This document shows, piece by piece, positions 22,646 through 36,303 of a stretch of DNA of 64,000 nt. The DNA is taken from contig NW_027476191.1 of the NCBI RefSeq assembly GCF_051020955.1, positions 124,001 through 188,000 on the forward strand, read 5' to 3'. Source of the stretch: Megalopta genalis. Taxonomy: Eukaryota > Arthropoda > Insecta > Hymenoptera > Halictidae. The number at the start of each line of letters is the position of its first letter. The first letter of the stretch is position 1. The notes below the pieces were generated by a model. The model ran no database searches. It had not been told where the DNA came from and worked only from the letters and a program-made list of their open reading frames with translations. Both the position numbers and the translations under genes were made by a program.

Positions 22646-25333
22646 TCGTAATTATTAACAATTCTTTTGCGCCGTGCGCAACACATTTTATACAAGTTTA
22701 CGTGGACTGTGGAGGCCGACATACCTCAGCGAGCGACACGTCGTCGGACTACATCATTTTGTCTCCTTACGACCTCCGGCAATTATTTTGTGCCGTACGC
22801 AACAATAATAAAATTATGATATCTATAAAAGTAAAAGGATTAGCGTTTACTTCTCGTATTTTCATCAATACTACTACTAGTATTTACATTTCGGCTCGTA
22901 TTGCGACTGTCCTCGAGCATCAGTCTGGTCTGGACTGTTTAGCGCGCTTTGACGGCTACCGCTTGGGTAGTCGAGTTTCGTCGAGCTAAATGGCACGGGA
23001 AGGGGTTAGTGTTCGCATGTCCGGAAATGATTTTGCTCTTTTACTACTTTCACGTACACGGCGGATTTCGCTGATAAAAACATCGCCGACCACGTACCGC
23101 CACGGGACTGAGCGGCCGCACGGTCAGCGTGACCTCGTAAAATCCCCAAAATTAGCATTTGAAAAATATGGTAAGACGATGACCATTTCCCCCGCCAAAC
23201 AGGACAGAGGTACAAGAAAAAGTAACCACAAGGGTGTTCCTTAGTTACATGTGTAAAAAATGATTTTTGAGCGTGAAGAAATAATGTGCGTAAAATTTCA
23301 AAGCGACTGGACAATGGTAACCGGTGTCGCATCGGGATCAAAGATTTGAAATTTCTATTATTTACGTTAATTTTAATATAAATGTGCTCCACTGTTTTAG
23401 AGGCAGTACTAAATATTTTTTAATGAAAATATAATCTTACGTGTATATAATATTATCGAGACTTAATTTAAAATTATACGTTATAATAAAATTAATTGAA
23501 ATATCTTATAACATGTTACATACTGGTCAATATACGGCTTTTATTCAGATTGATTTGCTGGCATTTGGATGACGTCACCGATAATCTTCCAATACTTGTA
23601 AAATGAATTGTTTATTATATTTGTTTTTCTTTAATAAGTTAGTACATACGGTGATAAAGTTCAAGCCTCGTTCTACATGTCACACAATTTTTATTAGGCT
23701 CTCAGGAGGAAGAAAGAAGAAACGTAAATGAAGAAACGAAAGAACTTCAAGAAGATCCGTATGAAATGATTTTTCACAGTAAGGAAATTGTGAACAGAAA
23801 TTACGTATTCTAATCGAGAGACTAACATTTGAAATAGCAGCTACACCATCTTACATAAAATATCTCGTGCAGGCATTAAAATCATATCTCTTCGGCAAGA
23901 GAGCATCAGATAAGTAAGTACATACGTAATCATACAATGGTAAAAATTCGCAGCCTATTTGAATATGAATTATTTACAAATTAATTTTCTGTTACATTAT
24001 GTGTTATTAAAGAATGGAGGAAAATCATCACCTTTCGCCACGACACTTCACAATTCCAAGGACGATATGCAACAAAACAATTTAACGTAGAATACAATTT
24101 TGTACTCTTCTAATTATGCATGATATCAATGCAGCTTTTCAAGTAGAGTTTTTAAAAATAACAATGTATTTTACTTAGATAACTACAACGATAATAAAAT
24201 AAAATGAATTACACATTAAGTATTTGATAAATAAATGTAATCGAAATTATGTCGTCTTTGATTTTATTGTAAACAGAAATATTTGTCCAAACTATATCAT
24301 GTTTGGTGTCATTTTAATCATATAAGTATCAGGAATATATTTAAAAAATAAGTATTAAAATGTTGAAATTAAAAAAAAGTTATGTCATTGTATTATGAAT
24401 TGCCTTTCGGGAATTCGAGTCAAAGGAGGAGCGGCGCGTGCCGCAACACACGTATTCGCAGACTCCGTCGAACCTTAGTATTCGCGTAGCGAGAAAATTG
24501 ATAAAATACAAGGCCATTGCAATATCACGGCGTCAGTGATGACAGACTAAAATTATGCGAGGATGAGAGAAACTACTACAACTTCTTTGAAACTGGATCA
24601 AATGATTTGAATTTTTTCTAGATGATAGAAAGACTAATATACTAGACAATAACTAAATTACTTTGATACAATTTTGCTATTACAGTAGACCTCCGTTTAT
24701 TTGGACTCTGTTTATCTGACATAGTAACATGTTTACCGACAAGTAGATGTCAGGAACGATGCCCCTCTTACCCGACTCTAGTCTACGCGACTGTTTTTGC
24801 TTCTTACTTAAAGAGTCTAGCATAATCTTCCTGCGAAGAATGTGAGATAAGTAACGATTTAATTAAGTTACTCGTATCTGTTTGATTCATCCAGAAACTA
24901 TATTTTCAGTATGACTTCTCATAAATGAAACGAAAAAGTAAAAGTAAGTGCTTTGTATTGACGAAAAATTTGTAATTAATAGACGCTTGAGAAAAAATTA
25001 ATTAAACAATTAATCCCCCTTGTCTCGTAAATATGATATTGGTATATATATATATATGTATGTATATGTATGTATATGTATATATGTATACAGTAGATGT
25101 ACGAATACCAACTATACATACACATAAGCGTGCAAGTATGAAAGATCTAATAAAAGCATGAATGTGGTAAAATAGAAAATAAAATAAAAAACATCAAAAT
25201 ATATAAGGAATACATATCAAATACTATTGAGAATTAAATATACAGAAATTAAAGTTTATACAAAACACATATTAAAAATATTATAAAGATTATTTTGATG
25301 TTCAATATTTTAGTGTATACAGAAATTTAGATA
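22646..25333. other. AT-rich intergenic DNA
   Basis: No convincing gene. It contains a possible pogo/Tigger-type end at 24683 and a TATG/TATATG simple repeat at about 25042-25095. Short open frames at 22700-23400 show no family resemblance. Confidence 0.6.
24681..24721 (+). mobile_element. Possible pogo/Tigger-type terminal sequence
   Basis: TA followed by CAGTAGACCTCCGTTTATTT and GGACTCTGTTTATCTGACA resembles the CAGT..ACC..CG.TTATC-type ends of pogo/Tigger elements, which insert at TA. A matching inverted right end was not found with confidence. Confidence 0.3.
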
Positions 25334-25338
25334 CAGAT

Positions 25339-25849
25339 TGTAGCGGCACACGGTCGGCGACCGTAATAACCATAAAACTGTCTGCTTGCAGATGTCAAGG
25401 GTTCGACGGAGAGAAAATTTCCTTGACGTTTGCCAGACCCGGAAATTTCTTTGTCTCTTTGTTTTTTATCACTACCACATGCACTGTAGGCCTAGTCGCG
25501 GAGAAAGTCGCCGGCCGCGTACCGCTACCCGGCCGAACGGCCAGCGCGCCCCTACAGCGAGGGTTCGACGATGGCTGCCTCCCCCGCCAAACTAAGCGGG
25601 GGAAAAGAAGACAGCGAGTCTCCCAAAAAGGCGTGGCCTTTTTGGGGGACATAATATAAATAACAGCGGCAAGAAACTGAAATTCTTCTCGTCTAAGCAT
25701 TACGCCGAGCCTCTACACGTTTAACTATTCCAACGCGCCCCATCTAGTATCCATCAGCACCGCGCGTCATTTTATATACATCTCCGAATAAAATCTAGTG
25801 CAATTTCACTCTGTGTCCTTCCGTTGTACCCCGAACACATTGCGTTACA
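25339..25849 (+). repeat. 5' LTR of the gypsy element
   Basis: TGTAGCGG...TTACA, 511 bp, with an AATAAA at about 25787. It matches the 3' LTR along its full length. Confidence 0.95.
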
Positions 25850-25850
25850 A

Positions 25851-25869
25851 TTGGTGACCTCGACGTGAT
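25851..25869 (+). promoter_or_regulatory. Primer binding site, tRNA-Trp type
   Basis: TTGGTGACCTCGACGTGAT begins 2 bp after the LTR. CsRn1-clade elements characteristically use a tRNA-Trp-like site starting TGGTGACC. Confidence 0.75.
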
Positions 25870-25937
25870 CGCAACGAGGGACCAGTCAGGGACAGTGAAT
25901 CATCCGTTCTAAGTTAACGAAACTCAAAAAAAAAACC

Positions 25938-26753
25938 ATGTTTGGAAACAGCGACAACGTGACGGGAACCCCCGAAATCAACAAAGTGGGTATACGTATA
26001 CCGCCCTTTTGGCACAACAACCCGACGTTGTGGTTCGCCCAAGTCGAAGGACAATTCGCCTTAAACGGCATAACAGCCGACACGACCAAATTCTATTATA
26101 TCACGTCGAATCTGGACTACAGATGCATGGAGGAGGTGCAAGACATAATAGGAAACCCTCCGGAAACCGACAAATACAAGAAAATAAAAGACGAGCTAAT
26201 TCGGCGGCTGTCGACATCAGAGGAGCAGAGGATCCACCAACTCATAGAGCGAGAAGAGATCGGAGACCGGACACCATCCCAATTCCTACGTCACATCAGG
26301 AATTTGGCCGGCAGTACCGTGACTGACAAGTTCCTGCGGACGCTATTTTTAAATAGACTGCCAGCATCGATGCGTCCCATCCTCGCAACGCAAATGGACT
26401 CGCCGCTGGACAAGATGGCGGAACTGGCAGATAAAGTAAAAGAGCTCAACCCGTCGGGACAATGCTCGGCTGTGGCATCATCCGATACCAAATTCGACAT
26501 CCTGCGTGAGCAAATGACCCGCCTAACGCAACAAGTAGCAGAGCTGACGAAACGCACCGCCGATGCCACGGAAAGCCGACGAAGCCGGGACCGCAGACCA
26601 GCACGAAACGGATGGCGAAGACGGAGCAGAACGCGAAGCCCATCCCAGCCAGGCGTCTGCTGGTATCACCGAAAATTCGGAGACCGCGCCACACGATGTA
26701 CAACACCCTGCACACACGTCAGCCAGCAGGGAAACGAGACCGATCGGCCCTAG
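25938..26753 (+). CDS. gag of the CsRn1-type gypsy element
   Basis: 271-residue open frame, start MFGNSDNV. It contains a capsid-type region (FWHNNPTLWFAQVEGQFAL; LPASMRPILATQMD) followed by a basic stretch (RRSRDRRPARNGWRRRSR). It ends in a CHCC knuckle, CWYHRKFGDRATRCTTPC, the unusual zinc-knuckle form known for CsRn1 elements. Gag assembles the retrotransposon particle and packages RNA. The last 140 bp overlap pol, which lies in the -1 frame, consistent with -1 frameshifting. No lesion was seen in this gene. Confidence 0.9.
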   Translation: MFGNSDNVTGTPEINKVGIRIPPFWHNNPTLWFAQVEGQFALNGITADTTKFYYITSNLDYRCMEEVQDIIGNPPETDKYKKIKDELIRRLSTSEEQRIHQLIEREEIGDRTPSQFLRHIRNLAGSTVTDKFLRTLFLNRLPASMRPILATQMDSPLDKMAELADKVKELNPSGQCSAVASSDTKFDILREQMTRLTQQVAELTKRTADATESRRSRDRRPARNGWRRRSRTRSPSQPGVCWYHRKFGDRATRCTTPCTHVSQQGNETDRP

Positions 26754-29700
26754 ACGAGGCGAGGAGCGCCGATCCCAAAACAAGCCGCCTCTTCATGATG
26801 GATAAGGACACGAAGGTACAGTACCTCATCGATACCGGCGCCGATATTTGTGTATACCCGCGATCCCTAATAAAAGGACGACCGACGAAAAGTAACTACA
26901 CCCTGTACGCAGCAAACGTGTCAACCATCTCGACGTATGGTGACATCGTCCTGCACCTAAACTTCGGGTTGCGTCGCGTCCTAACATGGAAATTCGTAAT
27001 CGCGGACATTTCGAAACCCATAATCGGTGCTGACTTCTTAAAGAACTTCGGCTTGCTTGTAGATATTAAGAATAAGCGACTCATAGACAATAATACAAAC
27101 GTTACAGCACGCGGAATATTAGGGACCGCCGATATAGAATCAATTAAAACGGTTGTCGGCGATTCACCCTACATCAAACTCCTAACCGCCTTCGTGGAAA
27201 TAACTCGCCCGCCACAGATAAACAAAACAGCAAAACATAGCATTACACACCACATACAGACTACGGACGGACCACCGATTTTCGCGAAACCGAGGAGACT
27301 CGCCCCCGATAGGTTAAAAAGCGCCAGACAGGAATTCCAACACCTTTTATCAGAAGGAGTGATTCGGCCATCCAAAAGTCCATGGGCCTCACCCCTTCAC
27401 TTAGTCCAGAAAAAGGACAATGGATGGCGACCCTGCGGCGACTATCGCGCACTAAATACGCGCACAATCCCGGACCGTTACCCGTTGCCTCATATCGAAG
27501 ATTTTTCCCAAGCTTTGCACGGAAAAACAATTTTTTCAAAATTAGACCTGGTTAAAGCATACCACCAAATTCCAATTGAACCCGCAGACATAGAGAAAAC
27601 TGCAATTACAACTCCATTCGGTCTTTTTGAATACGTTAGGATGCCGTTCGGACTACGGAACTCTGCCCAGACATTTCAGAGATTTATCAACGAAGTTTTA
27701 CGCGGTTTAGATTTCTGCTATGCATACCTAGACGACATATTAATAGCATCCAGGGACGAAACCGAACACTTAGATCATATTAAACAAATTTTTACACGCC
27801 TACAAGAATACGGAGTTGTAATTAATCCAGCTAAATGCACATTCGGCAAAGATACGATAGATTTTTTGGGATACACGGTAAATTGCAAAGGGACGACACC
27901 GAACCCAGACAAAGTAGAGGCAATCCGTAGTTTCCCCAAACCCACAAACGTACGCGAGTTGAGACGATTCTTAGGAATGGTCAACTTCTACCGCCGATTC
28001 ATTCAAGGTGCAGCAAGATTGCAAGCCCCGTTGACCGACCTGTTGAAAGGTGCACCTACACGTGGAAACTCGCAGGTAAACTGGACACAAGACGCCGATA
28101 TTGCCTTTGCACAGGTAAAGGAGGCACTAGCGCAAGCTACCCTCTTGGCGCATCCAGTACCTGGCGCGCAGTTGTCACTTAGTGTAGATGCATCCGACTA
28201 CGCAATGGGTGCGGTTTTACAACAACGGGTCAGCAACACCTGGCAGCCTATAGCATTTTACACCAAAACCCTCTCCTCGGCACAACGAAAATACAGCGCG
28301 TACGACAGAGAACTGTTAGCAATGTACACCGCCGTGCGACGATTCCGTTACCAAATCGAAGGACAGGCAATCATAGTATTCACAGACCACAAACCTCTGG
28401 TTTACGCTTTTAAACAGCGGCCAGAGAAATGTACACCTAGACAATTCAGGCACCTAGATTTCATAGGACAATTCACGACGGACATACGACACGTCAACGG
28501 GACAGACAATATAGTCGCGAACGCTCTATCCCGGGTAGAGGAATTACACAGACCAGCATGCGTAGACATTAGACAAATAGCCGAAGCTCAAGAGTCAGAT
28601 GAAGAGCTCCAACGTCTCTTACTGGCTGAGACGGCGCTTAATTTAAAAAAACTACGTTTTCCAACGGCTACCGGAGGAGATGTAGAGGTATATTGCGACA
28701 TCGCCACACCTACCGTCCGACCATACGTGCCCAAAAATTATCGCCGACAAATTTTCAAAACTTTGCACGGTCTATCACACCCCGGAACAAGACCATCAAA
28801 AAAACTAATCGCGGACCGTTTCGTGTGGCCAGCAATGAACAGAGACTGCACCCAATGGACCAAAGAGTGCACCTAATGCCAACGAAACAAAATCACGCGC
28901 CATACAATATCACCAACAGGCAGGTTCGAACCACCGAACTCCAGATTCGAACATGTCCATATCGATATAGTAGGGCCACTACCGATTTCACAAGGATTTC
29001 GCTACTGTCTTACCTGCGTCGATCGCTTCACCCGTTGGCCAGAGGCGATCCCAATGGAAGACATCACCGCAGAGACAGTAGCGAGAACCTTGGTAACCGG
29101 ATGGATTGCGCGTTTTGGGATACCCGCAAAAATCACCACTGACCAAGGCAGACAATTCGAGTCCCAGCTCTTCAAATAGTTAACTCGAAGAACCGGCGCC
29201 AAGCACATCAGAACGACGGCGTACAACCCAGCAGCTAATGGCATGGTCGAAAGACTCCACCGGCAATTAAAAGCCGCCATAAGGTGCTACGATACCGACG
29301 ACTGGACAGAAGCCTTACCCCTTATATTATTAGGGATAAGGACCGCAGTGAAGGAAGACATACAAACAACCCCAGCAGAGATGGTCTACGGCAGCAACCT
29401 CCGACTTCCAGGAGAATTTTTCATGTCAAACCCAGAGACCGACATCTCAGAATTCGTAAACCAACTACGACACAAAATTCAAAAATTAAAACCGCGTCCA
29501 GCAACAAACCACGGTCACAAAAGTATATTCGTCCATAAAGATCTAGGCACAACCGAGTACGTCTTCCTCCGACACGATGCAGTAAAATCACCATTGCAAT
29601 CTCCATACGACGGACCGTACAAAGTTTTGAAACGCGGAGATAAAAATTTTACCATACGAGTAGGCAGTCAGGAGAAAACAGTCTCAATAGATCGCTTAAA

Positions 29701-29869
29701 ACCGGCGCATATAGTAAGCGATGAGCACGATAGTAGAGTGAAAAGCAAAGAAGCAAGCCACCGCGAAATTGCTAACGCGCCGCATAGCATCTTAAAAAAC
29801 AGTTCAGCACCGATTACTACACGATCCGGCCGCACAGTTAAATTTACAGACCGATACATCGCGCGTTAA
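26612..29869 (+). pseudogene. pol of the CsRn1-type gypsy element, two stop codons
   Basis: Continuous frame apart from TAA at 28874 and TAG at 29176. Domain order: protease with LIDTGADICVYP (near 26827); reverse transcriptase with the FSKLDLVKAYHQIP palm and the YLDD active site (about 27721); RNase H with SVDASDYAMG and TDHKPLVYAF; integrase. The integrase zinc domain HGLSHPGT...KEC.C is cut by the first stop at its second Cys pair. Catalytic D (HIDIVGPL), D (TTDQGRQFES) and E (GMVERLHRQ) are present, and the second stop lies between D and E. A C-terminal tail ends at 29869. The first part of the frame overlaps gag. Otherwise it is full length, so the element died recently or is rescued only in trans. 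Confidence 0.9.
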
Positions 29870-30017
29870 ATTAAAGATACCACATGTATATACTTTAGCA
29901 TATAAGACGAAAAACCCACTGTACACATATAATAAGGAACACCGCGAGCGGATACAAAATTTGTATTCTTTTTTTTTATATAGTCATAATATAGCGTTTA
30001 CACTGGCAAGGGGGTGA

Positions 30018-30528
30018 TGTAGCGGCACACGGTCGGCGACCGTAATAACCATAAAACTGTCCGCTTGCAGATGTCAAGGGTTCGACGGAGAGAAAACGTC
30101 CTTGACGTTTGCAAGACCCGGAAATTTCTTTGTCTCTTTGTTTTTTATCACTGCCACATGCACTGCAGGCCTAGTCGCGGAGAAAGTCGCCGGCCGCGTA
30201 CCGCTACCCGGCCGAACGGCCAGCGCGCCCCTACAGCGAGGGTTCGACGATGGCTGCCTCCCCCGCCAAACTAAGCGGGGGAAAAGAAGACAGCGAGTCT
30301 CCCAAAAAGGCGTGGCCTTTTTGGGGGACATAATATAAATAACAGCGGCAAGAAACTGAAATTCTTCTCGTCTAAGCATTACGCCGAGCCTCTACACGTT
30401 TAACTATTCCGCCGCGCTCCATCTAGTATCCATCAGCACCGCGCGTCATTTTATATACATCTCCGAATAAAATCTAGTGCAATTTCACTCTGTGTCCTTC
30501 CGTTGTACCCCGAACACATTGCGTTACA
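30018..30528 (+). repeat. 3' LTR of the gypsy element
   Basis: Second copy of the 511-bp LTR, preceded by the purine-rich GGCAAGGGGGTGA that is the likely polypurine tract (about 30005-30017). Confidence 0.95.
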
Positions 30529-30533
30529 CAGAT

Positions 30534-33500
30534 GATAACTAGAAAAGGCTCAATAACAAGTACGCAGTAGTTAACTTTTCATTCTTACAAGGCACAGTAA
30601 CTCGATCAAAAACTACTATTTATATTTTGTTAAATATTTTGTATTTGTATTTATGTAAAAGACATCAACATATATTTTAAATGTTTTTTACGAAGTGCAC
30701 CATAGATAAAGAAAACCATATAATTTGTCGAAAACTTCGGACGCCACTTTAATGGGCACAGTAATTAACACACTTAACCTATCTGGCTATCACACTGAAC
30801 TGGAAATTAACAGTCATGGAATCCATATAATATCGGTTTTAAACAATGGAAACTGTTTGATGAGAATTTTTGGGTTCTCCATAATTCTTTCACGAATTGA
30901 AACCGATGTCATAATTGTTTTCAATCCCTACTTTATGAAGGTATATTCAAGTATGTAAACAAGTTTGAATCTTCTAAATTCTAGCAAAAGTCATCCGCAA
31001 ATCTATTCGTAGCCTTCAAATAAAGATACAGAAAAAAGATGAAAATTTTATTCGACGCCACGAATAAATGTGCTTTGCATAAAAAATGTATGTATTGGAA
31101 GTGGATGTAAAATGAAATGTGCACTGATACTTTCTGGTAGAAAAATATCTTTACTTCGCGACATGTGAAGAAGCTCAAAGAAGAAGAAACTCAACGGGCT
31201 AGAATGCCGGACGAATAGATAGCACACTTTAAAGTTAACGTAATTTAGATTTATTTAAGGTAATAACCAAGATTCTAATACTATACAGATTTGTAAATTA
31301 CTGTTATGAACATACACAAATGAAATAAATTACGTTACGCCAGTTTAAACAATTTTACTTAGAAGAAAAGAATTTTTATGGAAATATAGTGGGAAAAGTG
31401 ATAGCATATTTAACTAAGAATTATGTTGCGGCGCCATGTAATTCCAAATAAAAAAACATGAAGAAAGTGTAGAAGAATATTTTTTGTTTGGGATTTAGTA
31501 TTCGAGAAAATCGAGATTGAAAATTTGCTAAGCGATGTACATCGCTTATAGCTGGAAAAACGTATGTATGAAGTAAGAATTCAAACCTGGTTTTCTCGAA
31601 AACAAAATCCTAAAAAAAAAGAAGTTATTCCATATCATTTTCATTTCTTTTTTATGAAGAATAACCCGGTGCCCGCTTGTATATAGATTCAGGAATACCC
31701 TGCATTTTTCAACAGGATGATGCCGCGAATTTTTTTCTCGAGGATTGATCAGCAAGGTCATATCGCTAAAAATTTTGCGAAAATCATAACCATGCAAATG
31801 GCAGACAATTTCGAAACATTTCCGAATGACAAAAATGTATTTAAGATGAGAAGGAGCAAGAAGAGCAAAAACTAATAAAGAAACTACGTAGATAATAATG
31901 ACTGTTAATAAATGGAAAGATGGAGTCACAAAACATTAGGCATCTGATATAATTCCTTGATTTATTAACATGCATAATTTTTAGTTATGTGTGCCAATAT
32001 TTTGTCCCATTGTATTTCTATACAAATTCTGTTTTTCAAATAAAATTGTTTACACTTGCGAAATGCAATTTTATTTCATTTGTGTATGTTTATAGTGGTA
32101 TGTTGCAAATTTATATGGAAACAGGATTTTGTTTGTAATGTTACGTAAATAAAAATAACATTAGTTTTAAAGTATGTCATCTTTTTGTCGGATACGGTAT
32201 GTGGCGGCCACGGCGACAGGCATCGCACCGCGCTTGGCGAGCGAGAGCCGCGGGGATGCGAACGGCGGCCGACCCGTTCGCAAAAAAAAAAAAAAGTTAG
32301 TTTCGTTAACGTTGATTCTCGAGCGATCACGAATAAACAGTAAATCACGAATGGCTCTCGACTCCCACACTATATTACCTTGAAACGAAAACCAGGATAC
32401 TTAGAACGCATAATCGGAGTCTTGAGACCAATCATCCACACCTTCCAATCTTTATTTGAAAAACGATTTTATGAATATTGATTTGTTTTTGTTTTCGAAC
32501 AATATAAAGTACGTGTTGATAATTAAATAGTATTTTTATTAGTCGGGCAAATTCTCGACGAATAAAATGATTTATTTCGTACTCGTCGAATAAAGATACT
32601 TATTTTATTCGGACCCTCCAATGTCCAATAAAGATAAAGTATCTTTTGTTCGAAACGTTTTTATAATTTATTGTCTGAATAATGTACAACTTTGTTGGGT
32701 TGTCATTTGTTTCGCAATTACAATAATCTGCAATATTTATATCTTTTTTTATACAGCAAATTATACAGCATACTATTCGGAAGATGCAAATGAATATCAG
32801 CATAAATTATCCTGTAAAAATATCGTACCTTATTCATGATGAAATAGTCGAAAATGTAAAATGGTAGATGTTCTTAATCGAGTAGTACATATATTTAATC
32901 GATCCAAAAGTTCCAGTCATATTACTACGAGATCGATTAATATGGTATAAAACAATAATGCATCGTCATACATAATAAAATTCGTTGATTAGAAGTAAAT
33001 TAAAAAGATTAAATATTTAAATTATAGAAAAAATTATAACTTAAATTACATTGCAGCTACTGCAGTAACTCGAAATTTTATATTATTTTCACGATTCCCT
33101 TAGTGTCGTTAATATTATTTATTCCAAGTAGAGAGAATAGCAAATATACGAGCAAACCCTAACAGAAAATTTGAAAAATTTGGAACATTGATTGCAATAG
33201 ATTATGTTATTGAGGAATAGTCTTTTCTCTATTCCTGTGAAAAATAAACATCAATTATTTTACGTCCTCATTACTTTGGTCCACAATTTTCAATAAAGAA
33301 GAAGTAGACAACATTATGTAATATATCAGATAGGGTCTAGGATTTATTTAAAAATGGTTTCATCAAAAAGGAACAAAATACGTCGAGATACACCATATGC
33401 TGTGCAATGCTTCGAAATTCTCGTTTACGATAACAATGGTAAAAAGAAACTGCGTGCTGGAGCATAGTTTTGGGACAGACCTCTCGTCCTCGACAGCAAT

Positions 33501-34479
33501 TCCAGAGAATACTATTTTATGACACCCTCAAGTGGCTTTCTCGTTTAGGGTTTCCGAGGAGAAGAATCAAGCCGTCAGAGGAATGACTAACAGACGACTC
33601 GAGGCAATAGATACGAATGTGCACACTGGAGGCGAGCAGGACAAAGATGGCTCTCAACATCGAGATCACATCGAATTAGGAAAGGACGAGAGAAATAGTA
33701 TATGCTTTTTATAGAATTGTTCGATAAAATCCATTTAAGAAGAAATTATTTTTTAAAAAATTGACCTAAGTACCAAAAAGAAATTTTGTAGGAATTAAAG
33801 CTGGTTAAAACTACAGAAAATAATTGTAAAATTCAAGTTTTAAATTTTATCTTATTTTGTTAATAACAGATTAGCATACTGAAAATTTCATCGAAATCTG
33901 TAGAATATCATTCAAGTTACACAAGCCGATTTTGTTGAAACTTATGGAAGGCTTAAGTCTTCGAAAATATTTGAGGCGATCTTGTATCAGAAACCATCCG
34001 TATTGAAGATACTAGCGCGGCGGAGTGGTAATCACCGCCGCGGAATGAGAGTATCGATATTTACAATGTGGCTGCGAATTTCGAATAGTTTCTGCAGTTC
34101 TATCGTGCTTTTTTTAAATCCTTCGTGAAGTCTAAATTGAAATCATTTTTGTATTCCTTGCATGTTAATTAAAGCCTGCTTAAACCGCAATTAAATAACT
34201 ACAAGATGAGTACTATTAAACGTTAAGATGTAGAACAAACTAGTATATCTTAATGTTCCTAACCGTATAACTAAATCAAAGATTTTAAACTTCAATTTAA
34301 AAATATTAATTTTACATCCTCATATTTAAGTATAGTTCATCGAAAGTTCATAGGAAGTCTCATTTTTTTCGTAAATTAAATTTGAAAAATTATTTTCTGC
34401 CAAAAGTTACCTCACTTGAGACCACCACTGTGCGATAATGCCATGACAGCATTTTCCACGCCGTGTGATCATTATTAAT
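30534..34479. other. AT-rich intergenic DNA without recognised genes
   Basis: No coding region supported. A short GC-rich patch (about 32200-32280) ends in a run of 13 A (about 32282-32294) and could be the tail of a short retroposed sequence. A GC hairpin (GCGGCG...CCGCCGC) lies at about 34017-34043. Nothing else stands out. Confidence 0.6.
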
Positions 34480-34482
34480 TTA

Positions 34483-35750
34483 ATAGAATGCCCTTCGGAC
34501 AAAGGAACGCCATAGCCACATTTCAAAGGTTAATGGACTCATTGCTATCCGTGATTTGGATGCGTCGTATTCGCACCCGATATCGTCACTCCGCGATATA
34601 AACTATCTCTCGGGTCGTAAAGCCGATTACGCTGCGCGACGGAGTGGATCGATATCGTTGTCCGTTTAATTAAAAAGGATAACTGTTTGGTTGATTTAGA
34701 ATATGCCACTCAACAAGAATGAATAAGATTATGGCTGAATAAGTGTGAACTGAGCAACTGACAACTGATCGATGACTGGGGATTAAATGACGATGAATTG
34801 GCGAGTGACTACTACCCTAAGAAGAATCGGTTTCGAGTTTTTATACTGTTTTGTGGCCAGAAGACTCGAAATTGGTTGACCAGTGATGCGATGGAAGAGA
34901 ATGTAAAGTGACATAGCACGCAGTGCCGCAGGTAGCAAGAAACCCTGGACGGGCGACCGAAGCGGTGCGTGCTAGCGACCCTATTATAAAAAATGCTGCC
35001 GATGAAGGTGTGCATTATTCAAAACTGCAGAAATGGCTTTATTGCCAGAAAGAAGATGGTTCGGAAAATCATAAACTTAGAAATTGCAAGAAAGAAGGCT
35101 ATGGCTCTACAAATTGAAAACCTAATGAACGTGACCTTTTGTCGATTGCACGTCGTTCGTTGAAAGACTGTTAATTTGTATCGTTGAGCCGAAGATTCCC
35201 CGTCAATAAATGTTTTTTAAGGATAAAAGGGAAAGGTAGTTCTTCCCGGAGAAAGTTAGGCGGATGCAGCCCGAAAATTCCGTTGAAGGACGGAACAATC
35301 CGGTTTTCGAAGAAAAGTGCTACTCATATAATGTATTTAGTTACTCGCGCCCCGTCCCCCAGAACATTTAGAAAAATTGAAGAAATTAACAGAACGTCTC
35401 TGGAAAGCAAAAGTTACAAACTTGAAAACGTGATTTCCAACAATGCGAAGTAGCATATTTGGGACATGTAATAGAAGGAGACAAGATAAAGTATGCCCTG
35501 TAAAAGTTTTTCGCAACCCAAAAACATAAAAAGTATCCGCAAATTTGTATGACTCGCGGATTACTATCGCTGTTTTATAGAAAATTTTTCGCAAATTTTC
35601 AAACCGCTGACCGTTTCACTAAAAAAAGAAAAAGAAATTTGAACGGAATCCATCTAAGAAATTATCCACTGTGTCTCAGTTCGCAATAGAAGGGGTCTTT
35701 AGTTATGGCGAGCCAAAAAAGGCAAACTAATTATAGGACAGCCACTAGAT
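34483..35750 (+). pseudogene. Decayed Ty3/gypsy reverse transcriptase fragments
   Basis: 34483-34560 reads as MPFGQRNAIATFQRLMDSLL, the conserved gypsy RT block upstream of the YxDD motif. After a gap of unrelated sequence, 35440-35500 reads EVAYLGHVIEGDKIK, and 35520-35620 reads LADYYRCFIENFSQIFKPLT, the RT thumb and start of RNase H, with stops and shifts. Order and spacing fit one ancient element that lost its palm centre. It is unrelated in detail to the young gypsy copy at 25.3-30.5 kb. Confidence 0.8.
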
Positions 35751-35922
35751 TACTACAAGGAACAGAAATGAAGGAGTGCCTATTCGCTGCGTACTGTGCC
35801 TAGTGATCGGATCGATGCCGATACCATTGACGATATTTAATCAATTCGGTGGCAAAGTACTCAATAGGAAATCTGACAAAAGTATCGATACCCATTTGAT
35901 ACCTTACAAAAGTATTGATACC

Positions 35923-36224
35923 TGTTGGAATTTGCTAATAGTTTATTTACTAATAATGCAATACAAATATGATACAGTGTTTAATAAAGCATCTAGCGGA
36001 TATAAAATGTACTTTGTGTGAAGAAGAGTGACTGTATGTGAAGTCGCGGAGATACTGTCTGATAGATCGTCTTCTAGGCTGACGAACGCCTCTGTAGTTC
36101 TATGGGAAGTAGCTTCTCGCATTGGAACGTGCGGTCCTTTTATACTATTCCTTCAGAAGGTCGGGCTTATACCTGCATTCATGAACCTCGGGGTTGTACC
36201 TTTATTTATTGCCCCTGTAGACAT

Positions 36225-36279
<55 letters not shown>

Positions 36280-36303
36280 TGAGTATCCTTGTATATACCG
36301 ACG
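35923..36303 (-). repeat. 3' LTR of the copia element with (GT)n expansion
   Basis: 381 bp, against 341 bp for the other LTR. Most of the extra length is a GT microsatellite at about 36225-36275. The outer end is TGTTGG and the inner end CCGACG (CCAACA in the other copy). Confidence 0.9.

Larger units (their letters stand above)
25339..30528 (+). mobile_element. Ty3/gypsy LTR retrotransposon, CsRn1 type
   Basis: Full-length element with 511-bp LTRs at both ends and a 5-bp target duplication CAGAT (25334-25338 and 30529-30533). By eye the LTRs differ at about nine positions in 511 bp, so the insertion is fairly recent. Gene order is gag, protease, reverse transcriptase, RNase H, integrase. 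The zinc-knuckle form and the primer site are those of the CsRn1 clade. Two in-frame stops in pol make this copy non-autonomous. Confidence 0.95.

Noticed and set aside
25386..25700. Open frames inside the gypsy LTRs (also 30065-30379)
   Set aside because: Both LTRs show them identically on both strands. LTRs of this clade are not known to code, and no domain is visible.
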